A DNA stretch of 64,000 bases. Origin: Burkholderiales bacterium. Lineage in GTDB: Bacteria > Pseudomonadota > Gammaproteobacteria > Burkholderiales > JAHFRG01. Shown here in pieces: positions 16,782 to 26,174 of the stretch. The notes under the pieces were generated by a model. That model ran no database searches, had not been told where the DNA came from, and saw only the letters and a program-made list of their open reading frames with translations. The stretch covers positions 35,322-99,321 of the forward strand of contig DASZZH010000023.1 of NCBI GenBank assembly GCA_035543335.1. Reading direction: 5' to 3'. The translations under genes and the position numbers were made by a program. The first letter of the stretch is position 1. Every line of letters begins with the position of its first letter.

Positions 16782-17192
16782 TCAGAACGGCTTGACTACA
16801 ACCAGGATTACTATTGCAATCAGAATGACAGTGGGAATTTCGTTAACCCAGCGGTAGAATTTCCGGCTGTGGCTCTTGGGGTCGTTCTTGATGTCGATGA
16901 GCAGCTTGCCACAAAACATGTGAAAAAGAATCAGCGCGATTACCAGCACTAGTTTCAGATTGAGCCACATGCCGGAAAAGCCGTAACCCAACAGCCAGAA
17001 GCCGAAACCCAGCGCCAGCACCGCCGCCGGCGTCATGATGTAGAAATAGAGCTTGCGCTCCATCGTGACGAAGCGCTCGAGGCTGATGGAGTCTTCGGCT
17101 GCCGAATGATAAACAAAAAGCCGCGGCAGGTAGAAAAGCCCGGCAAACCACGCCACGACTGAAATAATATGAAAGGCTTTGATCCAGAGCAT
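16782..17192 (-). CDS. hemJ: Protoporphyrinogen oxidase HemJ
   Basis: HemJ is the membrane enzyme that oxidises protoporphyrinogen IX to protoporphyrin IX in species lacking HemG or HemY. The 136-residue protein has four hydrophobic helices. It carries the family signature KAFHIISVVAWFAGLFYLPR and a downstream YRWVNEIPT segment with conserved Arg and Trp. I start at the ATG at 17192; the frame stays open 11 codons further, but that extension is encoded by a repeat tract (17211-17313). At 136 residues it fits the family. Confidence 0.88.
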   Translation of the reverse strand: MLWIKAFHIISVVAWFAGLFYLPRLFVYHSAAEDSISLERFVTMERKLYFYIMTPAAVLALGFGFWLLGYGFSGMWLNLKLVLVIALILFHMFCGKLLIDIKNDPKSHSRKFYRWVNEIPTVILIAIVILVVVKPF

Positions 17193-17210
17193 AAACTTAA
17201 ATTCCGCAGT

Positions 17211-17313
17211 TAACCGCCGATACACGCCGATAAATGCCGATAAATGCCGACAAAACAGATTATTTTTCCGGCTGCTGAAATATCTGCGTTCATCTGCGTT
17301 AATCGGCGGTTTA
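17211..17313. repeat. Inverted pair of 10-bp-periodic repeats
   Basis: The left arm is a tandem of GCCGATACAC, GCCGATAAAT, GCCGATAAAT and GCCGACAAAA, an exact 10-base period (17220-17259). The right arm (17284-17313) reads, inverted, as CCGCCGATTAACGCAGATGA with the same period. Similar GAACGCAGAT repeats occur in many bacterial genomes. It lies between nodJ-like and hemJ genes and could extend the hemJ frame upstream. Confidence 0.65.
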
Positions 17314-17327
17314 GCGAGTTTTTGGGT

Positions 17328-18115
17328 TTATTTCAGCAGCCGCCGGCGTGTCAATACCAGCGCCACATAAAAGCCGACTGCGCCATATCCGGCAAGAACC
17401 AGTATATGCATTAAAGCCCGTTCGGGCACTCGCCCGCTGACTAGCGGCCTTGCCAGTTCTATGGCATGGGTGAGCGGCAGATAGGAGGAGATTTCCCGCA
17501 AGAACAGGGGCAACTGGCTTACCGGAAAAAATACCCCGCACAGGAGCACCATCGGGGTGATGAAGAGAGTGAAGTAATACAGGAAAAACTCGTAGCTTGG
17601 GCAGACGGAGGTCATTATCAGACCGAAACCGGCGAAGCTCAAGCCGATCAGCACAATGAGCGGGATGAGCAGCAGCATCAGCCAGGAATGCGACAGCCCA
17701 AGCGTCCAGATAATCAGGAGAATCGAGATGCCGCTCAAAAAACTCTTGCTGGACGCCCAGACCATTTCGGCAAACAGAACGTCGTCCAGCGTGAGCGGCG
17801 CATGCAAAATGGCATCCCAGGTTTTTTGCACGTGCATCCGCGCAAACGCGGAATACAGCGCCTCGAAGCTGGCGGTGTTCATGGTGCTGTAGCAAAGCGT
17901 GCCGGAGGCGAGAAAAGTGATATAGGACATGCCGTTGATTTGGGGCAACAGAACGCCGAGGCCGTAACCCAATCCCAACATGTAAAGCAAAGGGTCGGCA
18001 AGGTTGCCAAGGATCGAGGGTATGGCAAGTTTTTTCCATACCAGAAAATTACGCCGCCATACTGGAATGAAGCGCAGGCTGATCTGCGGCGGCCGGAAGT
18101 ATTTGCGGTTCGGCA

Positions 18116-18116
<1 letters not shown>
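17328..18116 (-). CDS. ABC-2 type exporter permease, NodJ family
   Basis: A 262-residue membrane permease of the ABC-2 family with about six hydrophobic segments. It carries the NodJ-like core (LGNLADPLLYMLGLGYGLG; ITFLASGTLCYSTMNTASFE) and the C-terminal SSYLPLTHAIELARPL motif. It pairs with the upstream ATPase, whose stop overlaps its start. NodIJ systems export lipo-oligosaccharides in rhizobia, but homologues in other betaproteobacteria have unknown substrates. Start is ATG 18116; a GTG directly before it is possible. No nod genes are nearby. Confidence 0.85.
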
Positions 18117-19014
<898 letters not shown>

Positions 19015-19027
<13 letters not shown>

Positions 19028-19626
19028 GCGTCGAGTACGATTTGCTTGAGCTGGGTAAGTCGCCCGTGAAAGAAATGCCCAGTGCCGGGCAGCAGGACAA
19101 TCGGCAGCTGCTGCGGGCGCGCCCAGTTGAGCACGGAGGCCAGTGGCACCACATCGTCTTCTTCGCCGTGAATGACCAGCGTATTTGCCGGAACCGCGCT
19201 GATGTCAAAACGCTCTACCGCGGGGGCAATCAACACCAGCTTTTCCGCAGGTAGCCGCGTCATCACGCGCGATTGCACGAAGGCGCCGAAGGAAAAACCG
19301 GCAAGCAGGAAAGGCAAATTGCCAAACTCACGCCGGGCGAATCCGGCGACGGCGAGCATGTCTTCGATTTCGCCGCGTCCCTCATCAAAAGCGCCCGCGC
19401 TTTTTCCCGCGCCGCGGAAATTGGGGCGCAGCGCGACATATCCCAACTCAACAAAAGTCTTGGCGAGTGTCTGCACCACTTTGTTGTCCAGGGTGCCGCC
19501 AAACAGAGGATGAGGATGGGCAATCAGCGCAATGCCCCGGCGCGCTTCAGGAGGATGATCGATGACGGTTTCCAGCTGGCCCGCCGGCCCGTCGATGAAC
19601 AGTTTGCGCAGGGTGAGGGGATGCAA
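19015..19626 (-). CDS. Alpha/beta hydrolase of the dienelactone/CocE-like type
   Basis: A 203-residue alpha/beta hydrolase with an oxyanion segment HPHPLFGGT, nucleophile elbow GFSFG (Ser112), an acidic residue in [11 protein letters not shown] and the catalytic His in GTGHFFHG. This matches small proteobacterial hydrolases annotated as YbgC-unrelated esterases, with unknown substrate. The only usable start is a TTG at 19626, 15 bases after the ferredoxin stop. It overlaps the downstream ABC ATPase, so it may act on the exporter's substrate; that is inference. Confidence 0.8.
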
Positions 19627-19641
19627 TGCGGCAAAAGCACT

Positions 19642-19950
19642 CTATATTTTCAGGCGCTCAACAATGCGCCCACGGCAGAGGTGTTGTTCGACAATTTCAT
19701 CAATGTCGTGTTGGTCGACATAGGTGTACCACACGCCTTCCGGGTAAACCACCAGCACCGGGCCTTCATTGCAGCGGTCCATGCAGCCCGCCTTGTTGAT
19801 GCGGATTTTACCGGGGCCAGCCAGCTTCAGCGCCTTGATTTTCTCCTTGGCGTAGGTGCGCAAATCATTGGCGTGATGATTGTTGCAGCAGGTTTCGCCG
19901 GGCTCGCGCTGATTGCAGCAGAAAAACACATGTCTTTGATAGTGGCTCAT
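19642..19950 (-). CDS. Thioredoxin-like [2Fe-2S] ferredoxin
   Basis: A 102-residue protein of the thioredoxin-fold ferredoxin family related to the NuoE/Shethna ferredoxin domain. Cysteines appear in FFCCNQREPGETCC (11, 12, 21, 22) and in GCMDRC (56, 60), spaced as four cluster ligands with extras. The ATG at 19950 gives the family start MSHYQRHVF; a longer frame upstream is not needed. Its electron partners are unknown. Confidence 0.86.
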   Translation of the reverse strand: MSHYQRHVFFCCNQREPGETCCNNHHANDLRTYAKEKIKALKLAGPGKIRINKAGCMDRCNEGPVLVVYPEGVWYTYVDQHDIDEIVEQHLCRGRIVERLKI

Positions 19951-19983
19951 GGCACCGGCCGAGTGCAAATGCGACTCAATCTA

Positions 19984-21087
19984 TTATACTCGATGCCGGA
20001 TTCCCGCGCGGAGTCTTTGCACCAGCAGGTAGAGATAACCGAGCGCGGTAAACGGCCACAGTTCAGCGACAATCCGCGCCAGGCCGGTGAAATTGAGCAA
20101 ATGCCCGTAATGCCAACTGAACAAATGCAGCGCCAGGCTTGAGCGGGATTCGCCCGCATGCAGGTGGGCGACGAAGATACCCGCCGCCAGCGCAAAAGCA
20201 CACACCGGAATGATTTGACGAATCGTAAGCAGCAGCGATGCGGCGACGATAAACAAGCCATAACCGATGCCGATGACCGATTCGGCGGTTAGCCACTGCA
20301 GCAGCGCTTCCGGCTTCAATAGCGCCGCCGCGGCCAGAAGCTTGATAACAGAGGCTGCCAATAACAGTACAAGCATGGCGATGATGGCCACCCTGGCGGT
20401 GCGCATCAGCACCATCAGGAGCAGACCGATGCTCACAAGATTGCACATGACCGAGAGACTGCCCATGAGGCTGAAGCGGTGAGCAATGGAATCCACGCGC
20501 TCGGAAAAAAATACGATGCCCAGCAGGGGCAGTGATGGATTCAATTGGCTGACAAACCACAATCCCAGCAGCACCAGTCCCAGATCGCCCAGGCTTCCGT
20601 GAATAAACCAGCGGTCGCGGAATTCGGCGAGACGGACTGCAATCAGCCCGCGCACCTCCTCGCGTGCGGCGATGAGTGCGCCGGTGAAGCCTCCCAACCC
20701 GTTGGTCAGAATATCCAGAGTGGAGCTGGTGCGGGCTGGCAAATACATTTGCACCGCTTCCATCCCCAGGCTTAGTGTGAATCCACACAGAGTGGAAGCC
20801 ATCAGTGCGGCCTTGATGCTTAAACGCGATTGCAGCGCCAGCGCTAACAGAAAACCCAGCGGAATATAGGCGAGGAAATTGATGAAAGTGTCGAAGCGCC
20901 TGATATGGCGCGACCAGGGCGCTAACAGAAACGACCAGAGGCCCACGGCGGGATCGCGCCAGCCACCGGTAAATGGCGTCAAACTGGCATAGACGATGAG
21001 GAGCAGGTAAGCTAGCGCGAGATAAGCGGCGAGCCTGGCGCCGCGCGGACGAGGGACCGATTCATTCGTTGCCAGTGTCGAATCCAT
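19984..21087 (-). CDS. VanZ-like family membrane protein
   Basis: A 367-residue polytopic membrane protein. The N-terminal 140 residues form the VanZ domain (YLLLIVYASLTPFTGWR-like start; FDTFINFLAYIPLGFLLAL; EAVQMYLPARTSSTLDIL), followed by about six additional hydrophobic helices. VanZ-family proteins are linked to glycopeptide/lipoglycopeptide tolerance in Gram-positives, but in proteobacteria their function is unknown. It heads the minus-strand VanZ, ferredoxin, hydrolase and NodIJ-like series. Confidence 0.82.
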   Translation of the reverse strand: MDSTLATNESVPRPRGARLAAYLALAYLLLIVYASLTPFTGGWRDPAVGLWSFLLAPWSRHIRRFDTFINFLAYIPLGFLLALALQSRLSIKAALMASTLCGFTLSLGMEAVQMYLPARTSSTLDILTNGLGGFTGALIAAREEVRGLIAVRLAEFRDRWFIHGSLGDLGLVLLGLWFVSQLNPSLPLLGIVFFSERVDSIAHRFSLMGSLSVMCNLVSIGLLLMVLMRTARVAIIAMLVLLLAASVIKLLAAAALLKPEALLQWLTAESVIGIGYGLFIVAASLLLTIRQIIPVCAFALAAGIFVAHLHAGESRSSLALHLFSWHYGHLLNFTGLARIVAELWPFTALGYLYLLVQRLRAGIRHRV

Positions 21088-21223
21088 TATTGTTTTTTCC
21101 GTAAGCCCATTCAGAGCAGTAGCAATGACATTTTATGACATATTTTAATGGCGACGCCGACGGCCTTTGCGCGTTGCACCAGCTTGCTGATTTGTGGTTG
21201 ATATAAGCAAGGTGCCGTCATCG

Positions 21224-21251
21224 TTGACACCGTACCGGTTCTCCATATAAT
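21224..21251 (+). promoter_or_regulatory. Near-consensus sigma-70 promoter of the lipoprotein gene
   Basis: TTGACA (21224-21229) and TATAAT (21246-21251), both perfect hexamers, are 16 bases apart and 96 bases upstream of the ATG at 21347. This is the strongest promoter-like match noticed in the window. Confidence 0.7.
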
Positions 21252-21346
21252 TCATTAAGCGTGGCGAATGCGCTATGCAATTTTAGAGGTGGCTGCGTAT
21301 AAAACTTTTGTCCCGTGTTTAGACTGACAAGCTAAAGGGGAAAATC

Positions 21347-21736
21347 ATGAAAAACATCAAGTTAGGACTGATTATTGCCGCAGGTATCCTGTTAGTGGCG
21401 GCATGCGCAACACCGGTATTGAATATCGCCAATGCGCCGCTGCAAACCGGCAGCGGCCAAAAAATATCACTGGATCAGGCAGGCAAAGCCATCACCGCCG
21501 CGGGCGCGACCCTGGGCTGGCAAATGGAGACGGTGAGCCTGGGCAATATCGTCGGCACGCTAAAGCTGCGCAGTCATGTTGCGGTTGTGAACATCAGCTA
21601 CGACACCCAGAGCTACAGCATCAATTACAAAGACAGCGTGCATCTGAATTACGACGGCAGCAGAATCCATCCGAACTACAACGGCTGGATTCAGAATCTC
21701 GATAAGGGAATTCGCGCCCAGCTGGGCACGCTTTAA
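21347..21736 (+). CDS. Small predicted lipoprotein of unknown function
   Basis: A 129-residue exported protein. Its signal sequence ends in a lipobox LVAAC with Cys20, predicting lipid attachment. The mature part is rich in Gly, Asn, Tyr and Ser and contains alternating hydrophobic strands (VAVVNISYDTQSYSINYKDS), suggesting a small beta-rich fold. I do not recognise a named family. AAGGGG lies a few bases before the ATG, and a strong promoter precedes it. It is a separate transcription unit upstream of the pigment cluster; a functional link is not shown. Confidence 0.75.
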   Translation: MKNIKLGLIIAAGILLVAACATPVLNIANAPLQTGSGQKISLDQAGKAITAAGATLGWQMETVSLGNIVGTLKLRSHVAVVNISYDTQSYSINYKDSVHLNYDGSRIHPNYNGWIQNLDKGIRAQLGTL

Positions 21737-21738
21737 TT

Positions 21739-21792
21739 CCCGCATCACGGCCAGCCTGCCCTTGGCCGGTGCCCAGGGGTGCGGGTTGTTTA
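21739..21792 (+). terminator. Possible hairpin terminator after the lipoprotein gene
   Basis: CCCGCA (21739-21744) pairs with TGCGGG (21780-21785), enclosing a GGCCA/TGGCC inner stem, and is followed by TTGTTTA. The T-run is weak. The rest of 21793-22058 shows no gene I can support. Confidence 0.35.
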
Positions 21793-22058
21793 GTGAAAAA
21801 GTATTATAGTTAGGCGTGCATCGGCGATTTATACACTTTGCTTACCCGTGCTAGCGCAGTCAGAGCAGTTGCCGTTGTGGGGAAGCAGAGGCGGGGGCTG
21901 TGGCGCTTACCTTGCCTGATTATCGGGGCTCCAGCCAGCAACGGCAGTATGTCTTGCCCATATCCTACGTGTTTTAGGCCGGCTTTGCGCTTGGCTGTTC
22001 GCGGTTTCCAAAACGACGGTAGAAGCAGAAAATCAGCCTGTTGATATTAGTGCGCGCC

Positions 22059-22088
22059 TTGTAGGGTTTAACCAGCGGCAGTTAAAAT
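22059..22088 (+). promoter_or_regulatory. Putative promoter of the aryl-polyene operon
   Basis: TTGTAG (22059-22064) and TAAAAT (22083-22088) are 18 bases apart, 62 bases before the ACP start. It is the best candidate in this 400-base spacer. Confidence 0.35.
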
Positions 22089-22150
22089 GATTAAGTCGCG
22101 TTTTAAGGACAATCCGCCGCAGCAATGGTCGGGTGCGGGAACCGAGGAGA

Positions 22151-22417
22151 ATGGAAAAAATACAGGACCTGGAAAGAGAAGTGGCGCAACTCATCGTGGA
22201 TGCGCTGAACCTGGAAATCACCGCGGAGCAAATTGATCCGGATGCCCCCTTGTTTGGCGAGGGCCTCGGCCTTGATTCCATAGACATGCTGGAGATCGCG
22301 CTGGCGGTCTCCAAAAAATACGGTTTCCAGCTGCGCTCGGACGACGCCGGCAATCGGCGTATTTTTGCCTCATCGCGCTCCCTTTCGGCCCACATTGGAC
22401 AAAACTGCACCAAATAA
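22151..22417 (+). CDS. Acyl carrier protein of the aryl-polyene cluster
   Basis: An 88-residue ACP that would carry the growing polyene chain on a phosphopantetheine arm. The attachment site is LGLDSIDML with Ser43, preceded by the usual FGEGLG loop. GAGGAG directly precedes the ATG at 22151, with unusually short spacing; a GTG at 22133 is an alternative start. It is equivalent to XanC of the xanthomonadin pathway or ApeE/F of E. coli clusters. It is the first gene of a nearly gapless operon, and the next frame begins inside its 3' end. Confidence 0.9.
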   Translation: MEKIQDLEREVAQLIVDALNLEITAEQIDPDAPLFGEGLGLDSIDMLEIALAVSKKYGFQLRSDDAGNRRIFASSRSLSAHIGQNCTK

Positions 22418-23036
22418 GCCGACCGGTTCCGCGCTGCCGCTACGCATATGGGTATGGGTCATCATGCTTTGCTTCTATCCGGCTGTCACGCATTACGCGG
22501 TAATCTATCAAAACTTTGCGCTCGGCATCGGCATGCTGGTGTTACTGATCCTGGTTGCCGCGGCATTGCTGCCGGGGAGAAGCAAATGGCTGGTTGCGGC
22601 GGTTTTGCCCCTGCTGCTGCTGGTCCCAGTTGACCCCGGAATCCTGCTCTTCTGCCCGCCGGTTATCATCAATGTGCTTGGGTGCGGGTTTTTTGGAATG
22701 AGTCTGCGCGAGGGCCGCGAACCCGTCATCAGCCGGATTGCGCGGCTGGAGCGTGGGGAACTGCCTGCCGAGCTTGCCCAGTATACGCGGCGGCTTACCT
22801 GGATTTGGACCGTGTTTTTCGCCCTGATGGCCCTGCTTTCCATCCTGCTCGCGGCTTTTGCTCCACTGACGGTCTGGTCATTGTTTAGCAACCTGGTTAA
22901 TTATCTGCTGGTGGGGTTTCTGTTCTTCGGGGAATTTGTTTACCGGCGCATTCGCTACCGGCATTATCATCACGCCCCGCCTTTTCAGGTTATCCGCAGC
23001 ATCTGGGACAAGGGCGCAGCGCGCCTTAAATCTTAG
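22395..23036 (+). CDS. COG4648-type membrane protein of aryl-polyene clusters
   Basis: A polytopic membrane protein of about 210 residues with four to five hydrophobic segments in two blocks (LRIWVWVIMLCFYPAVTHYA through LLLLVPVDPGILLF; and TWIWTVFFALMALLSILLAA onward). A cytoplasmic loop contains REGREPVISRIARLERGELP, the conserved signature of this family. It occurs routinely beside the ACP and ligase in aryl-polyene loci (ApeG-like), with unknown function. The start is uncertain: TTG codons at 22365 or 22395 overlap the ACP gene, and the first internal ATG is at 22464. Confidence 0.78.
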   Translation: MDKTAPNKPTGSALPLRIWVWVIMLCFYPAVTHYAVIYQNFALGIGMLVLLILVAAALLPGRSKWLVAAVLPLLLLVPVDPGILLFCPPVIINVLGCGFFGMSLREGREPVISRIARLERGELPAELAQYTRRLTWIWTVFFALMALLSILLAAFAPLTVWSLFSNLVNYLLVGFLFFGEFVYRRIRYRHYHHAPPFQVIRSIWDKGAARLKS

Positions 23037-23046
23037 CCTATTTCCA

Positions 23047-24393
23047 ATGACCGAGACCTATCCCTTGCTTGCCGGGCACGGACCGGAAAGTATCATTGCC
23101 TGCCACCAGGGCAAACCTATTAGTATCGCGCGTTTCATGAGCGAGGTTGCGCAACTTATGGTGCATCTGCCGCAAAAGCGCCATGTATTGAACCTGTGCG
23201 AAGACCGTTATCATTTCCTGCTGGGCTTTGCCGCCGCCCTGCAAGCGGGCCAGGTGAGCCTGTTGCCGCCGAGCCGCGCGGAAGACGTATTGCGCAGGCT
23301 CGGCGAGGATTATCCCGACGCGTATTGCCTTGCAGATCACGACGACGTACCGGAAGGGCTTGATGTTTTCCCGGTGCAGGCGAATGACAATTGCACTTCA
23401 AAAACTTTGCCTGTCCCGCATATAGCCGCCGCGCAGGTCGCCATAATTGTTTTCACTTCGGGCAGTACCGGCAGTCCCACGCCGCACGTGAAAAACTGGG
23501 CTTCGCTGGTCAAAGTGGCGCAGGCAGTGGGCGAACGGATAGGTTTGTTGCCCGGATCGAGTATTTTGGGAACCATTCCGCCGCAACATTTGTACGGCAT
23601 GGAAACCACCGTCCTGTTGCCGCTGCAATGGGGCGCGATGATGCACTACGGGCGGCCGTTGCTGCCAGCGGACATCCGGTCGGCGCTGGAACAAATCCCG
23701 TCCCCGCGCTGGCTCATGACCACCCCCTTGCATTTGCGCGCGTGCATCGCCGAAAGGTTGAAACTCGGCGGCCTTGCCGGCGTGCTTTCGGCGACCATGC
23801 CGTTAGCGCCCGACTTGGCCCAACAAGTGGAAACCCTGTGGCAAACCCGGGTGCATGACGTATATGGTTGCACCGAAGCCGGCATCGTGGCGCTGCGTCA
23901 TGCCGCTTCGCTGGAGAATTGGCGTACGCTGGAAGGCGTGCGGGTTTACGGGAAAGGCGAGGAAGCCTGGGTCGAAGGCGGGCACATCCCGCAACCGTCA
24001 CGGCTTGCCGACCACATCAGCATCCACAGCGAGCAGGAATTCAGCCTCCACGGCCGCCTCGCCGATTTGGTGAAAATTGGAGGAAAGCGTGCTTCGCTCG
24101 AGGCGCTCAATGCCGAGCTTAACCGGGTAGCGGGCGTGATGGACGGAATATTTTTCATCCCGGATGAAGCCGGTGCCGTAGCCGAACGCCTGGTTGCTTT
24201 TGCCGTGGCGCCGGGATTAAACGCTGAGACGATTCTCGCCGAGCTGCGCAAGCGCATTGACCCGGTTTTTTTGCCGCGCCCGCTGTACCTGGTGAAAACC
24301 CTGCCGCGCAACGCCACCGGCAAGCTGCCGCGTGAAAACCTGCGCAGGCTCGCCGCCGAGTTGTCGCCTGCAGGCCCATTCGGGAAAACTTGA
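23047..24393 (+). CDS. AMP-forming aryl acid:ACP ligase (XanA2/ApeH-like)
   Basis: A 448-residue ANL-superfamily enzyme predicted to adenylate an aromatic starter acid and load it on the cluster ACP. It has the A3 phosphate loop TSGSTG (137-142), the Y-G-C-T-E adenylate motif (VYGCTEAG) and the C-terminal lysine in NATGKLPRE (Lys426). It is shorter than a typical acyl-CoA synthetase, as in ApeH and the 3-hydroxybenzoate:ACP ligase XanA2. A chorismatase gene nearby (31679) suggests hydroxybenzoate as substrate. Start ATG 23047 follows the previous stop by 10 bases; its stop overlaps the next ATG. Confidence 0.85.
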   Translation: MTETYPLLAGHGPESIIACHQGKPISIARFMSEVAQLMVHLPQKRHVLNLCEDRYHFLLGFAAALQAGQVSLLPPSRAEDVLRRLGEDYPDAYCLADHDDVPEGLDVFPVQANDNCTSKTLPVPHIAAAQVAIIVFTSGSTGSPTPHVKNWASLVKVAQAVGERIGLLPGSSILGTIPPQHLYGMETTVLLPLQWGAMMHYGRPLLPADIRSALEQIPSPRWLMTTPLHLRACIAERLKLGGLAGVLSATMPLAPDLAQQVETLWQTRVHDVYGCTEAGIVALRHAASLENWRTLEGVRVYGKGEEAWVEGGHIPQPSRLADHISIHSEQEFSLHGRLADLVKIGGKRASLEALNAELNRVAGVMDGIFFIPDEAGAVAERLVAFAVAPGLNAETILAELRKRIDPVFLPRPLYLVKTLPRNATGKLPRENLRRLAAELSPAGPFGKT

Positions 24394-25601
24394 TGCGTTA
24401 TACCTGGAGCGACGAGATTACCCCCGCTCATCCGGCGCTGACGGGACATTTTCCGGGCAATCCGGTGGTTCCGGGCGCGGTGCTGTTAAGCCGGGTCATG
24501 CACGCGGCAGAGCAGGGCTTTGGGCCGGGCATAAAAATTGTGGCGGTGCCCGCAACCAAGTTCAGCGCGGTCCTCCACCCCGGCGAAAAATTTGACGTAA
24601 GCCTGGAAATGGCGGGTGACAGCCTGATTCGGTTTGTCATCACCCGCGGCGAGACCCGAATCGCAAGCGGCAGCTTGCGTTACCTGCGTTCTCGGGCGGG
24701 AAAAACAGTGAGTGAGGCCTGGCTTGCGCAGCGGGAGCGCGGCAGCCTCACTGCCATGCGGCTGCTGATTTGGCTGACGCTGAAGCTTGGCCGTAACGCC
24801 GCGCGGATATTCCTCTACCCTATATGCGCGTACTTTATTGTTTTTTCCCTGCATGCAAGACGGGCTTCGCGTTTGTACCTGAGCCGCGTGCTCGGACGAA
24901 AGACCGGTTGGCGCGACCTGTTCAGGCACTACCACACTTTTGCTTCCACCATACACGACCGGGTGTATTTGCTGTCGGGACAACACGGCTATTTCGACGT
25001 GCAAGTGCACGGGCTCGATTCACTGGAGTGCGCGCTGGAACGCGGTGCGGGCTGCGTTTTGCTGGGCTCGCACCTTGGCAGTTTCGAAATCCTGCGCGCG
25101 TACGGGACGTTGGAGAAAAAACTCCCGATCAATATTCTGATGCACATGGAAAACGCCAGCAAGATAAACCGCGCGGTGCACGGCCTGCATACGGAAATTC
25201 CGGAACGCATCATTCCCCTGGGCAAGCCGCAAACTTTGCTGCAGGTGAAAGAATGTCTCGAGCGCGGCGAAATCGTCGGCGTGCTCGGCGACCGCACGTT
25301 TCAGAGCGACAAGGCTGTGTCCTGCCGCTTTCTCGGGGAAGAGGCGCGGTTTCCCGAGGGGCCGTTGCTCATGGCCGCCCTCCTAGAAGTTCCGGTCGTG
25401 TTGTTTTTTGGTTTTTACCGCGGCGGCAGGCGTTACGACATTAATTTCGAGGCATTTGCGCAGCGAATTACGCTGGATCCGTCGCGGCGTTCGGAAGAAC
25501 TGCGGGAATGGGTAGAGCGCTATGTCAACCGGCTCGAATACTACTGCCGGCAGGCGCCGTATAATTGGTTCAATTTTTACGATTTCTGGCGCAACAATTA
25601 A
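24393..25601 (+). CDS. Hotdog dehydratase-like domain fused to LpxL-type acyltransferase
   Basis: A 402-residue two-domain protein. Residues 1-105 form an ApeI/FabZ-like hotdog domain with the HFPGNPVVPGAVLL helix (His19). Residues 130-402 form a lysophospholipid/lipid A acyltransferase domain of the LpxL (HtrB) type, with HX4E in SHLGSFEIL (His227, Glu232) and a later GDRTFQSDKAVSCRF segment. In E. coli-type aryl-polyene loci these activities are separate proteins. The acyltransferase would attach the polyene to a lipid anchor and the hotdog domain would dehydrate or edit intermediates; both are inference. The ATG overlaps the ligase stop by one base. Confidence 0.83.
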   Translation: MRYTWSDEITPAHPALTGHFPGNPVVPGAVLLSRVMHAAEQGFGPGIKIVAVPATKFSAVLHPGEKFDVSLEMAGDSLIRFVITRGETRIASGSLRYLRSRAGKTVSEAWLAQRERGSLTAMRLLIWLTLKLGRNAARIFLYPICAYFIVFSLHARRASRLYLSRVLGRKTGWRDLFRHYHTFASTIHDRVYLLSGQHGYFDVQVHGLDSLECALERGAGCVLLGSHLGSFEILRAYGTLEKKLPINILMHMENASKINRAVHGLHTEIPERIIPLGKPQTLLQVKECLERGEIVGVLGDRTFQSDKAVSCRFLGEEARFPEGPLLMAALLEVPVVLFFGFYRGGRRYDINFEAFAQRITLDPSRRSEELREWVERYVNRLEYYCRQAPYNWFNFYDFWRNN

Positions 25602-25604
25602 TGT

Positions 25605-26174
25605 ATGTATAGACCGCTGTTTATTTTTATCTTGTTTCTATCCCAAGCGGCAAGCGCCGGCCAGGCGGATTGGGATTTGCCGCAATTGATGCAGAGCATG
25701 GCGCAAGTGGAGTCGTCGCGCGCCCGCTTCACCGAAGAAAAACACTTGGCAATATTGACCGCGCCGCTCACCTCATCGGGAACGCTCGCCTATAGCCGTC
25801 CTGGATTCATAGAGAAACAGGTCCTGGCTCCCTATGAGGAGCGGATGACGGCGGACGGGGATGTCCTAATGATAGAAAAAAAAGGCGAGAGGCGTAGCCT
25901 GGCGCTACAAAACTATCCGATCGCATGGGCTTTTGTCGAGAGCATCCGCGCCACACTGGCCGGCGATTTGGCGTTACTTCAACGCTTCTACCGCATCGCG
26001 CTCGAAGGCGGCAGGCAGGAGTGGCGGCTTACTCTGGAGCCGCTTGACGCGCAGATGGCGCGTTATGTGCAAACGATAAAAATCGGCGGCGCGGAAAATT
26101 GCATCCAAAGCGTGGAAATTCTTGAAACCGGCGGCGACCGGTCGGTGATGGCCATCAGCAGAAACGAATTTTGA
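25605..26174 (+). CDS. LolA-like periplasmic lipid carrier of the aryl-polyene cluster
   Basis: A 189-residue exported protein with a signal peptide (MYRPLFIFILFLSQAASA, then GQA) followed by a LolA-like beta-sheet fold. It is recognisable from RFTEEKHLAILTAPLTSSG and YSRPGFIEKQVLAPYEERM. In aryl-polyene clusters the LolA homologue (ApeL-like) is believed to ferry the lipidated polyene across the periplasm. Its start codon lies just after the previous stop, and its stop overlaps the TTG of the MMPL gene. Confidence 0.85.
   Translation: MYRPLFIFILFLSQAASAGQADWDLPQLMQSMAQVESSRARFTEEKHLAILTAPLTSSGTLAYSRPGFIEKQVLAPYEERMTADGDVLMIEKKGERRSLALQNYPIAWAFVESIRATLAGDLALLQRFYRIALEGGRQEWRLTLEPLDAQMARYVQTIKIGGAENCIQSVEILETGGDRSVMAISRNEF

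Noticed and set aside
17211..17313. CRISPR array
   Set aside because: The units are 10 bases long without spacers, and no cas genes are present anywhere in the window.
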